This document shows, one piece after another, positions 1 through 10,554 of a stretch of 22,091 bases of DNA. The notes beneath the pieces are model-generated. The model was not told the origin of the DNA and did not search any database. It saw nothing but the letters and a program-made list of their open reading frames with translations. The stretch is from NCBI GenBank assembly GCA_019425655.1, contig NQWY01025226.1:1-22091 (forward strand), in the 5' to 3' direction. The stretch comes from Rhizophagus prolifer. Taxonomy: Eukaryota; Glomeromycota; Glomeromycetes; Glomerales; Glomeraceae. The translations under genes and the position numbers were made by a program. The stretch's first letter is position 1; every line of letters starts with the position of its first letter.

Positions 1-385
1 CAATAAAAAATATAAAACATTAATTATACAGTCTGTTTTTAGGGTTTTAAAGTACTTAAGTTAAAATGCTAGATATTTACTTAACAGTAAATTTGCTATT
101 AACTATGATATTGAATAATAAAGTTTTACAATGGCATTGCATAAATATTATTTATAATACCTAATAGCAGTTTCATCAGTTATAGTATTAAATAGATATT
201 ATATATTTATAAAATTAAACCTTACCTACTTTTCATCCGAAAATATTTAGCTTTTATTTTTCATTATACAAAAAAAAATTTCTACGTATACAAATCTGTA
301 GGAACCGTATGCAATTTATAAAATTATTCATAACTTCAAGGTTAACAGTAACCTTTAATCTGAAAGTAAAAAACTTCAGAAAAAA
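1..385. other. AT-rich sequence downstream of SRRM1
   Basis: This stretch lies 3' of the SRRM1 stop codon (minus-strand gene). It is strongly AT-rich and I see no open frame, RNA gene or repeat in it. It probably holds the SRRM1 3' UTR and polyadenylation site plus spacer. Confidence 0.5.
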
Positions 386-2483
386 TTACTTGCGATTTCT
401 CATCGATTCAAATGCTTTGATACGAAGTTGTTCGAGTTGTTCAAGATCGGAAATAGAATTCTAATCAACAATGAAGAAACGACTGGTTTATTGAATTTCT
501 CGTATCTACAAAAATTTTATTTTACTAATATACCTTTTTGTTATCCACGATTTCATCTTCATCCTCTTCATCATCATTCCACTTGGATTTAAAAATTGGA
601 ACATCTGCCACTTTTTTACGAGGGGGTGAACTTGGTGCAGAATTATTTTCTTCTACTGATTCAACAGTTCTTTTCTTTAAATCATAATCTGAAACACTAT
701 CTTTACGATTATTTTTTTCTGGAGTTATCTGATTGACTTTATCTATAGATTCTTTTGTATTAATAATTTCCTCCCTAGAAAAACGCCGTCGTTTAGTCAT
801 ATCTTCTCTTTCTCTACTTCTACTAGGAGTTTTCTGGCGTCGTCTGCGCTCTTCCTGCCTTCGCCTTTCTTTACTCCTACTTCTACTATGCCTATGACTC
901 TTATGCCTTCGACGTTCCCTACTACGTTCCCTACTATGTTCCCTACCACGTTCTCTACTACGGTCCCTACTTCTACTTTTACTCCTTTTATGTGAACGTC
1001 GTCGTCTATTTTCTTCACTTTTACTAGGACTGTATCTCCGCCGAGAACTTCTCTCTTTCCTGTCTTCTTCTCTACTTCGGCTACGATTACGGTTTGGTTT
1101 ATGCTCACGTTCCTATAATGATTAGCTTGTAAGATAAATGGATTGAACTTGAAACAATACCAATACATTTTTCTAATTTTCAACTATCATACCTTTCTTT
1201 CGCGATCTTCTCTTCGCTCTCGTTCTCTAATATCTCGTAATCTTATTCTTTCTTCCTCCTCTTTTTCACGCCTTTTCCGAATTTCTACCAAGATTCGTTC
1301 ATCTTCTTCCTATTTAAAAAAAAAAAAGATTAAAGTTGAATTATAACACTTTAAAAAATTTGATGAAAAAAATGCTCAACCTTTTTCCTACGAATTTGTT
1401 CCATTTTTTGTTCAAGGAAAATTGCTGGAATGCCATTTTCACCTTCTTGAGCTGACAAAAGTAATTTCCACAATTCGGTAACAAAAATTGGTGCGTTTTT
1501 TTCCAGGAACCCAGTAAGATTTATCTGCATCATTCTTGGATCCAAATCCTAATCCAAAGTATTTATTATTTAGTAAGATCAAAGTAACAAAATGCTTGCA
1601 GCAGAATAAAAAACTTAAATCAACTAACAGGTTCTTCTAATAATCCAAACACGTAATTAACAACCACCTCATCTTCGCCGCCCAATAATTCTACAACTTT
1701 TTGCGCAACCCATGGCCTAATGACAGTCAGGTTCACTTTCTTCAAATCAACCTAATAAATTGAGAATCGGATGCGGGAAAAAATAGTTGAAATAATTGTG
1801 AAGATAATAATAAGACAAATTTTTGTGCATATATCCATTACCACTTTCTCTCTATCAAAGAAAGGACGAAAAGAAGTACTACCCAAACTAATATTTTTTC
1901 TGGAAAACCAAAAACTTAAATTCGCGGGAAGTAAAAAAAAAATGAAAATCTATATTGCCTTCAATGGCGATTGATTTTGAAATACGGCCAGTAACAGATG
2001 CTGATACTAATGCTTTCAACAAAGAACTGCCTTCGTCTTACGAGATAGTACTGGTAGCATTGAATCAAAAAGTAAACTAAAAATTTTGTTTATTTTGTGT
2101 TTGATATGATCATTAGAAAAGTGTCTAGGACCAAACTTAGCCGATTAAAGATAACCATAGATCATTGAGATTCGGCTTCTCAAAGCGTTGAAGAGCAAAT
2201 TGCCCAACGACAGGTTAAAAAAGGGTGTAGAATGTAGACATAAATTACAAAGAACAAATTAATAATTGAAATTACCTTCTGGTTAAACTCTGAAGGAAAA
2301 TTCATACTCTTTAACAATTTTTTCTGTTTATCAGAGAATCGGCTATCTTGTTCCAAGCTCGTACCCTATATTAATACAATAAATAAATGAAATAGCCATT
2401 TCTCTAAACTTTACGAGTAGATCGGATAGGACAAATTTTGATTTTTTACAAATTCTAACCTTAAAGAAGCCTCCATCACCCAT
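386..2483 (-). CDS. SRRM1: Serine/arginine repetitive matrix protein 1 (PWI-domain splicing coactivator)
   Basis: Nuclear splicing coactivator of the SRm160 family, which binds RNA through its PWI domain and bridges SR proteins, snRNPs and the exon-junction machinery. Seven exons (high to low): 2483-2460, 2365-2276, 1751-1629, 1548-1381, 1309-1193, 1112-534, 460-386; spliced length 391 codons plus stop, all in phase. The N-terminus (GTS.EQD.RFSDKQKKLLK), then KVNL..IRPW and DPRMMQINLTGFLE, match the SRRM1 PWI region (about residues 20-115), including the MMQINLTGFL signature. After it come a charged E/R-rich helix and a long RS/RE-rich arm in exon 6. The last exon adds a short tail (LEQLEQLR..AFESM), reached through a 73-nt intron; without splicing, exon 6 would stop at about 525. 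Much shorter than human SRRM1 (about 900 aa), because the RS arm is short. Intron 2 (524 nt) is far longer than its neighbours. Confidence 0.9.
1752..2275 (-). other. Unusually long SRRM1 intron 2 with a coding-like island
   Basis: The intron between SRRM1 exons 2 and 3 is 524 nt, while the other five are 71-94 nt. Its interior (about 1964-2250) is less AT-rich than typical introns here. On the plus strand, an ATG at 1964 opens a 38-codon frame to 2077, and further open stretches follow around 2170-2250. I recognise no family. It could be a cassette (poison) exon of SRRM1, a nested antisense gene, or a captured gene fragment. Confidence 0.45.
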
Positions 2484-2576
2484 ATTTGATAAATTAGTTG
2501 GTTTATATAAACGATCTTTTTTTTTAAAGAAAAAAAATACCTTCAAAAACAACGAAATATTGATGCATTATAGAGG

Positions 2577-2582
2577 CACGTG
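2577..2582. promoter_or_regulatory. CACGTG E-box upstream of SRRM1
   Basis: CACGTG sits 94 bp upstream of the SRRM1 start codon, in the 270-bp spacer between SRRM1 and the helicase 3' end. On the gene strand it reads ATCACGTG, the same extended core found upstream of RIB1/helicase and SDA1. This is a bHLH-type site by known specificity; function here is inference. Confidence 0.4.
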
Positions 2583-2753
2583 ATTATATTCAAAATTACG
2601 CCACAGAACCGCATTGCGCAGTTACTCGAGAAAGCGATTATCTAATCTATCTCAGGAGAATTACAAAGGAAGAATTACAAAAGATTCATAAAAATATTAT
2701 TATTTTACAAATTTATCTAAAAAAAGGAAACCGACCAAGTAAACGGAATAAAG

Positions 2754-5700
2754 TTAGAGAATCATTAATACTGAAGCTACCAATAATTTTCCCGCCTGAT
2801 CTGCAGTCATTTTACATTGACTCCAAACATTAACCATCTCTTTACGTGTCAAATTTGACAAGGACATATAATCGCAATTGTCACCTGAATTCGAACTTGC
2901 TGGTTTAGTTTCAAACAATGCTTGCCTTATAAAATATCTTACAGCATGAATTAAGTCTAAATCAACCTCTGAAGGTCTAGAATGAAACAATGGATATTGA
3001 GTCAAGTTTATTTGTACATGCCATCCCCCAATCACATCATTATGTTCTACTTTATTCGCGAAGAAAGCGAGAATCGCATCCCCGACGTTATTTCTAGCCC
3101 TTAAGGGTCCCATTAGACACGTAATATGTTCTGCAACATGTGAATGTCCATAATCTATAGCTAACAATTTTCCAGCACATATTGAATAACGTTTATGATC
3201 ACTACTATCGATGATCAGTGGAAAAAACAGTGAAGTTTTGGACGGATAAACTCTTGATGACTTTGAACGAAATATTGGAGAAAGACCAGTAGCAGTTTCT
3301 GAGCATCCAAAAATTCCTGAAAAACGTAATTTTTTTGCGTCTTCTGAATATAATGTGCTTGTTGTGTTATATCCAGTAGAATTACTTAATCCCTCAGTCC
3401 AAATGCCATTTTTGACAGTTCTGAATTTTTGTGCCAAAAAAACGGCATCCGGTAATGTTAGTTTATTTCTATCACGGGAGTGTGTCCATATTGGTTTGGC
3501 AGGCTTTACAAATTCAATATAACAAGATTCAGATTCTCCTGATGATTCAGTACCGGGATGAACTATTTTATGTACGAAACCAATATCTTTTTGTAATGCT
3601 TCTATTATGACTTCTTTTGGTGGAAGAATCTGAGCCGTGAATTCAACCGTATGATTTCGGTTAAAATCTTTCGGGCAATCTTTGAAGACACGATTGTCCT
3701 GACTTGGAGTAACGCGAAACAAGTTTTGATGAAAAGCTGCCGTCAATAAAATTGACAACAAAGTAACATTGGGTTCTCTATTTAGGTTAACCGGTCTTGA
3801 GGAAATTTCATATGTTCTATCAAATACATTTGTCCAAGGATTTAAAAGTGCCCTTACATGATCTGGTATTTGATGAATAGGCGTACCAGGCTTTGTTTGA
3901 TGTGACCTAGTTCTGTGAGTATTAATTAGAGGTTTTTCTTGACTCTCATTTATATCATCGAATTCAATCATATTAGGTATTTCATCATATGTTGCAATGT
4001 CCAAAATTCTAATCGCCTGATCAATATTATCGCTCTCAAATTCTTCATTGGATTCAAACTCATTTATTATGTTACGATTTCTGCGTATCTTATCTCTTTC
4101 TTTCTTAGCTGGTGGAGAACAAATGCCTATATAAGCTAATGATTCTCGAATTGATATTACCAAATCTTGTATCTCTCTCATCCAATATAAACTAATAAAT
4201 TGATTTTGACACCATGATAATTCTTTAGACAAATCGAATTTATTATCGTGTTGTGTTGTTTCTTCCCAATATAAATAGCCACGTAAATGGGATATTAAGT
4301 CTGAGCCTCCTTGTATAGGAAAATCATCCGGTAAGTTACGGAAAAAGCGGCCCATTGCTGCGCTAATCTGTATCTCTTGATTTAGTGGCTGAACTATTAC
4401 CCCTCGATTTTGCAATATTGCTAATAATTTCAAAAGTTTGCTTTAATATAATATTTTTTTTTTATTAACTAAAAACGTAGTACTTACCAGCAATGATCAT
4501 AGTATCGTATAATGAACCAAAAATAGTACCATATACGACCAACAATCCAGAATGAAGATCCAACGGTAATTGTGCAAGGACTGTTCCAAGTCGAGTAACT
4601 TCATACTCATATGTAACCACGCTTCCTTGAACCCAATCACCTACTTCCTTAGAAATCTTACTAGTTTTAATAACAGCACCAGTTGCTTCCAAATCTTCAA
4701 TTGCATAGTCAACAGCGGTATCATCCGGAGGATCAAGGCAGTGTGATAATAATTCACGAGGATCGCCAAGATTTGCATAAATAGATCTCAAAAGCAAAGA
4801 ATTAAGAGGCGTTCTCTTAATTTCTGGGTTCCTTTCATTATTTAAACTATCAAAAAATTTTTTCGGTACGAATCGATAAATCTATAAAGATAGAAATTTA
4901 CATTAATAGACGATCATTAGATCGCTTAGAGATTTAAATAATTAAATACCACTCCCGGTCCTACTCTTCCTGCTCTGCCTCTTCGTTGTTCAGCACAATC
5001 TTTACTTATCCATTGTTCATTCAAACTATAAGATCGTGTTGTCTTGTCATAATGCACGTCTTTACGCAAACAGCTGTCGAATATTATCCTCACATCTGGT
5101 ACCGTAATCGAACTCTCAGCAACGTTTGTTGCCAAAATAATCTTATTAATATAATACTTAAAGTTAATTACTTTTAAAAAAAATTAAGTACGAATAATAG
5201 TTTAAAATTAAATTGTACTTTTCGGCAACCATTTCGAGGACGTTGCATAACCAAACATTGTTCGTCAATAGTAACAGTTGAATGTAGTTTAATGATTATG
5301 AAATCCGGAAAAGAAAGAGCCGACATCCTAAAAATGTAAGGGAATGAAAAATGTAATAATTTCTGTTAAAAAAAAGAAAAGATTCTTTATAAAAAAAAAT
5401 TGTATCTAATAAATACCGCTGCTGCTCACTAAGCATCATTAATTGATCCTCCTAATGTTTGACAACATATTTATTTCCTTCTTAAGAAATAATTATATAT
5501 GGAATTGTATATTGATGATTCTTACCATTTCAGCAATTAAAGCAATTCCCGGCACAAAAACAAGAAATGCATCCTCAACCGGTGAATCAATGTGACATCG
5601 GAGTATCCAACTTATAAAAAGATCACGACGTTCTTGCATCATAGATGGCTTTTTAGGACCGTTCAACACAATCTTCTGATATGATTCGTATATATCCATC

Positions 5701-7245
5701 CCTTGACATACATCTTCTAAATAAAAAACATCAACTGGAAAAGTTTTTGCGGGGATATCAATCCAAGGAATTTGCGAAATAAACCCATCATTTTCAGTTT
5801 CGAATTCACAAAAATATCTCGTGAACTTTTGTACATTCATAGTAGCCTAGTGAAAAATATTATCAAATCCTGACTAATTACGACAACATAAACAAATCAT
5901 CAAGATCTATATACTCACTGACATAATAATCAGCTTTAATGATGGATTTTCTCTTAATATAACACAAAGATGCGCCATCATTAAGTCGTCATCAACGTTA
6001 CGCTCATGAATCTTTTAAAATGAGAAGTCATGCTCAGCTTTGCTTTTTTATAGAAGTTTAATTATTTAATTAAACTAAAGAATAAATATACCTCATCCAT
6101 AATAACATGAGTGTACGAATTTAAATATCGATCTGCTTTCAACATTTCTAATAGAATCCCTGTCGTAACGTAGCGTAGCCTGGTAGATGCAGAAAAACCT
6201 CCTTTACCTCCAATATGATATCCCACTTGACCATGAAGTGGAGTTCCCCGTTCAGATGCGACACGATGTGCAAGGGACGTGGCTGCTATACGACGCTAAA
6301 AAAAGAATTTATTAACTTTCATTGCAAAAAAAAAAAAAAAATTGATTTGTACGAGATAAAATACGTTACAGGTTGTGTACAGATTATATTTACTGGAACA
6401 CGTCTTTGTAAACAATCATCCAATATGTATTGCGGAACTTGCGTTGACTTCGCGACATTATAATAGAATTAGAATATAATTCGGCACTTTAAATAATTTA
6501 AGATAAATGATTCAAATACCTTCCCACAACCCGTACTTCCACTTAACACGATTACTCTGTTTTCTCGGATAATACTAATAATATCCCTTCTACGTGATTC
6601 AATTGGAAGTTTTGTTCGTTTTATTTCAGGAATCCAAGCAGATCCATCAACCACGTGGGACACTGGAGGCGAAAATTCCTTAGTTGAAGGTTTATTCTTT
6701 TTGATTTTTAACATTTGAATAGCGGGTTTATGAGGAGCACCTAACGGGCATGGCTGCGAATTTAAATAATAGTATGGTTGCTCTTCATTATACGAGTAAT
6801 CTGACATTGATGTGGCCATAGATCCATTTGATGTGAGCATAGATGCATTTGATGAACCATTCGATTCGTCGGCCTTCTCAGGCATCTTCCCCTTATTCAT
6901 AAATTCAGGCTTACTATTTTCTGATATCTTTTTAAGTAAAGTAAGCCTGACTTGCTCACGTCTCAACTTTTCAAGATCGATTATTGATTCTTCGCTTGAA
7001 CTATAGCTTTCCTCGTCAGAAAACTCGTCAGAACCGGAGGAAGACGGCGAGCGAGTATAATCTATCTGTGTGAAAGGTTTATAGGTAGAATCGGAATCTG
7101 CGTGAATTTTAAAAAAATTCGCTTCTTCCGTATCTTCCGCTTCATGATAAACATCGTTATTTGACTTTTCGGCTATAGTTCTTAAAGAGTCTTCATTAGC
7201 TGACAAACGTGAACCGAAATACCACTCTGAATCATGCTCTGCCAT
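2754..7245 (-). CDS. TDRD9: TDRD9-like DEIH-box ATP-dependent RNA helicase
   Basis: DExH-box RNA helicase, spliced length 1272 aa. Ten exons: 7245-6520, 6447-6370, 6295-6092, 6011-5919, 5846-5526, 5451-5417, 5327-5219, 5141-4950, 4881-4488, 4420-2754; phases all agree. A Ser/Glu-rich, low-complexity N-terminus (about 200 residues) precedes the core. Walker A GSTGCGKST (236-244) is split by intron 1; then DEIH (335-338), SAT (367-369), TNVAESSITVPDV (527-539) and QRRGRAGR (574-581). HA2 follows (LRSIYANLGDP, LAQLPLDLHSG). The large last exon carries an RRM-like patch (IGFVHKI...CYIEFVKP) and a C-terminal segment that aligns with the TDRD9 tail. In animals TDRD9 acts in the piRNA pathway; the role here is unknown. 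I see no Tudor domain between the RRM-like patch and the tail. The start is the first Met of the open frame, only 411 bp from divergent RIB1. Confidence 0.88.
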
Positions 7246-7656
7246 TTTTTGAAATACAGGGAACTTTATTTTATATGTTATGGTGACTCTGTGTTAGAAT
7301 CTGCGTCCGTGGTTACGTAATACAATCCCAAATGTTCGATTTTAGTTGGTCAAATATATTACAATAGTATTACAATTTAGAATATGGAAACGATGTACGA
7401 AATAAAATTTCTGTTATTGTTGCTAAAAAACGGCAACAATTTTCCCATCCGATATCATAGTTTTCAGTTTCCATAGTGCTTTATGATTATCATAGTAATA
7501 ATCAAAAATTACAAATCAATTGATTACTTGATGGAAGTACAATGACAAATCAAATAAATTTTTTAAAGCGGATCTTTGAAGATTGTCACGTGATCAATTA
7601 TATAAAAAAAATTTTTTCGAAAAAAATTTTTTTTCATCTAGACTTTTATTAAACTA
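7246..7656. promoter_or_regulatory. Divergent promoter region, helicase / RIB1
   Basis: This 411-bp spacer separates the divergent start codons of the helicase (7245) and RIB1 (7657). It contains the palindrome TCACGTGA at 7586-7593 and a near-palindromic A/T block around 7604-7632 centred on TTCGAA. An in-frame TAG at 7639 supports the RIB1 start. No other open frame or RNA gene is visible. Confidence 0.55.
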
Positions 7657-8744
7657 ATGGGTTTTCACAATACTGAAGAGGCAATATTTACTCAGCCTCT
7701 TGATGTTTCTACTTATAATACTCCTTTGAGAACAGAAACTTCAACAACAATAACTAAACCATCAATACCCATTGCAAATGTAACTTCGACAAAATGTTCG
7801 ATAAGTTCCAAAAAAAATTTTACAAATGGGTTAACAAATAATCATATTCTTAGACATTCATTTCGAACGTCTGATGCTATTAAAACACCTTCAGTTACAC
7901 CACCCACTTTTTTTAAAAACAATAACTCTGTTAAAGTAGAATGTCAAGTGCGAGCACGTATTCCGACTTCTACTGGAGAATTTTTTCTTCACCTTTATAG
8001 AAATAATCGAGACAATAAAGAACATTTAGCGATTGTATATGGTGATAATATTCGAAGCAATAGTTTAGATGCTTCTCGACCAGGAGAAAACGAAATAGAT
8101 AGAATTATAAGGGGAGCATATAAGGGTAGGTTAAAACCTGGTCAAATAAAATCAGGTATTAATGATGATGAAGATTCCAATATATCATCACAGTTACCAC
8201 CATCGTTAGTCAGAATTCATTCTGAGTGCTTTACTGGAGAAACGGTTCATAGTGCAAGATGCGATTGTGGTGAACAATTGGATGAAGCTATGCGACTTAT
8301 GCAGTTGGAAGGACATGGAGTTGTTATATACTTAAGGCAAGAAGGTAGAGGGATCGGCCTCGCAGATAAATTGAGGTGAATAAATGATATGATTGTTTTT
8401 ATTTTAGAGCATATAATTTACAAGATTTAGGACATGATACAGTAACGGCTAATCTTTTTTTAAAACATCCTCCTGATCTTCGTAATTACGATATTGCTAC
8501 AAAAATTCTAGAAGATCTTAACTTATCGACCATTCGATTATTAACAAACAACCCTGACAAAATTGAACAAATCGAGGAAGCTGGAATTAAAGTTATTGAA
8601 CGCATTCCAATGGTTCCTATAGCATGGCAAAACGACTCAAATCGCGTTGGAAAAGAAGTAGACCAATACCTAAAGGTAAAGGTAGAAAGGATGGGACATT
8701 TATTAAATATACCGGAGATATTACTACACATTGACAATATTTGA
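7657..8744 (+). CDS. RIB1: GTP cyclohydrolase II
   Basis: Catalyses the first committed step of riboflavin synthesis: GTP to 2,5-diamino-6-ribosylamino-pyrimidinone 5'-phosphate, formate and pyrophosphate; a Zn-dependent cytosolic enzyme. Two exons, 7657-8375 and 8408-8744, give 351 aa. The zinc-site cysteines are in [19 protein letters not shown] (C191, C202, C204). The catalytic loop RQEGRGIGL starts at R227, and LLTNNPDKI lies near the C-terminus. The first 90 residues are Ser/Thr/Asn-rich and poorly conserved, as in other fungal RIB1 proteins. The reading frame must jump between LADKLR and [10 protein letters not shown]; removal of 32 nt with GT..AG ends does this exactly (AAA TTG AG|A GCA). 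In-frame TAG upstream at 7639 fixes the first Met. The 3' end faces LSM8. Confidence 0.93.
8376..8407 (+). other. 32-nt ultrashort intron in RIB1
   Basis: Begins GTGAAT and ends TTTTATTTTAG, with a T-rich 3' tract. Its length is not a multiple of three and it opens with an in-frame TGA, so it cannot be coding. Splicing restores the conserved DKLRAYNLQD block of GTP cyclohydrolase II without loss or gain of a residue. It is about half the length of most introns in this window. Confidence 0.75.
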
Positions 8745-9056
8745 TTTCCTTTCCTAATTTATAGACTTATTTATTATAAATTAGAAAATAATTGTTTTAT
8801 TTCAGATTAGATTTAAATTAATTATTCTTTTTTTCCCTCTCTTTTACTAAATTTAATATATACAATCGTTTGCATAATTCTATTAATTCCAAGCTTTTAT
8901 AATATATATTAATAAACAAAATATTTATGATCATCTAAGCTCCTCCCAAACTTTAAAACTTTTTTCTATTATGCATATTAAATTTATTATTTGCTTGTTA
9001 TGTACAAATATCGAAATAAAGAAAATTCTATTAAATGAAATCTAAAAAAAAATCAT
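8745..9056. other. Convergent 3' spacer, RIB1 / LSM8
   Basis: 312 bp of AT-rich sequence between the two convergent stop codons. AATAAA-like signals occur on the plus strand (for example near 8911 and 9015). No gene or repeat is seen. Confidence 0.5.
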
Positions 9057-9561
9057 TCAACGTCTAGTAATATCAGCAATAGGAGCCGCTCTAATCTCAG
9101 TAAGGTCTATAGATGAATCTCGTTCTTGATCCAATTCACCAATTAAGCATCTGGTTTTATAGTTTAAAATAGTTAATAAAAAGATGCATTCTATGTATTT
9201 ACTGTATTTTGTTGCAAATAATACGTTACATATTGTCTCCTCGTATTATATATAATCCAAGAGGCACTCTTTCAACTCCCTCAGTTTCTGAAAAAATACG
9301 TTCATGACATCCAGCTAGGATTACATTTGTGGTTTGATCAAACCCTTTTAAAGTTCCCTATACATTAAATGAAAATATTTTTTAAAATTAATATTAATTT
9401 TACATCTGTATACCACTATAACTCGTCCATCGGAAGTAATTACTTCGACTGTTACTGAGAAATATTACATTTGTAAAAAAAAACACCAACAGTAGATAAA
9501 ATCCAAAAAAAAATAAAAAATATTTAAACATACAATCGACATATTTCTGCAAATCAGTCAT
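9057..9561 (-). CDS. LSM8: U6 snRNA-associated Sm-like protein LSm8
   Basis: Subunit of the nuclear LSm2-8 ring that binds the 3' oligo(U) of U6 snRNA and supports splicing. The gene is only about 500 bp but has four exons: 9561-9534, 9454-9414, 9357-9230 and 9150-9057, which splice in phase to 96 aa, the same length as human LSM8. Sm1 reads VEVITSDGRVIVGTLKGFD and Sm2 reads LGLYIIRGDNICLIGELD; the tail DL..IRA.PI is typical of LSM8 rather than LSM1-7. Introns are 79, 56 and 79 nt. None of the exons reaches 45 codons. It is transcribed towards RIB1 and shares a 993-bp upstream spacer with the SEC14-GOLD gene. Confidence 0.93.
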
Positions 9562-10554
9562 CGTACAATTTTTTTCGCGATAAAAATTTCAAATATTTCA
9601 ACGCGTTTAGACTAATTTTTTTAGAAACGTTAATTTTTAAATAATACCTAAAATATTTAAAATGGTTTACAGAATAACTGCCATTTAATTTATCAGTTTT
9701 ATCAATCACCTGAAACGTCAAACATTACACAGCTGATCGTCCTTGATTTTTTATTTGTAGATTGATCAGTCAAAGAAAAATATTTGGTCAAGACATTTTT
9801 GGCTGACTGACTGGTTAAAGATAACATTATTATTTCTCATACTCTGTAAAAGTAAACGGTTGTAAGAGAAGTTCACCACAGAAAATGTTATTTATAAATT
9901 AGAAAAGATTTAAAACTTCATTAATGATGTACGATTGTCAAAAGCCAAAAAATGAATATAAAGCAAGATGGAATGAGCGATTAAAAAAAAATACAAATAG
10001 TCGCGTCATTGTTAAATTGAATTGTAAATGCAAACTGTGCTCAATAATTTCGCAAACTTAACTACATTGAAAAGTATATTGATTTTTTTGTAATAGCGTA
10101 ATAAATACTTCTTAATTATCAGGCAAAATGCTCTCAATAATGAAAGTAATTATCATCAGGACATGCGAGGGTATGTAATGCGTGCCGTTATTATTCACTA
10201 TTAGATTTTCTCCGTTAGCATTTTGTTTAATTTCACATGAGAACTTCCACTGCGCCACAAATCTTTTCCTGGATTTTTTCAAGACAAGGATCATCAATCA
10301 TCATCATCGGAATTTTTCAAGAGATCCCAAGTCTTAAATAGCTAGTATATTTGGGAGAAGAGTCCCATCAGTTAATATAGTAATACAAATTGTTTATATT
10401 TTCGAATATAGATTTCTTTTCATATCAGGTCACACAAATATATTGCTTATCGTAAAAGTTTTCTCCTTGCTTTATACATTCTCGAGGTATGAATTTTTTG
10501 CTCTTATCAACATAACTTTACTTACATACTATTCTGTATTAATACATTTATATA
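9562..10554. other. Intergenic region between LSM8 and SEC14-GOLD (divergent)
   Basis: About 1 kb with no recognisable gene. It contains short direct repeats of GACT/TGACTG type around 9758-9815 and a 61-codon minus-strand frame at 10112-10297 that has no family features. No tRNA, 5S or other RNA gene is apparent by eye. It must hold the promoters of the two divergent genes. Confidence 0.45.

Noticed and set aside
797-1183. 128-codon minus-strand ORF with a Val/Gly-rich translation
   Set aside because: It overlaps the SRRM1 RS-rich exon in another frame; the repetitive RS codons give regular but meaningless translations in the other frames.
1771-1974. 67-codon plus-strand ORF in the long SRRM1 intron
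   Set aside because: Low-complexity Ile/Lys-rich translation typical of AT-rich non-coding DNA. Only the region after 1964 looks coding-like.
10112-10297. 61-codon minus-strand ORF in the LSM8/SEC14-GOLD spacer
   Set aside because: No family features, no flanking splice-compatible exons and no recognisable promoter context. Probably chance.
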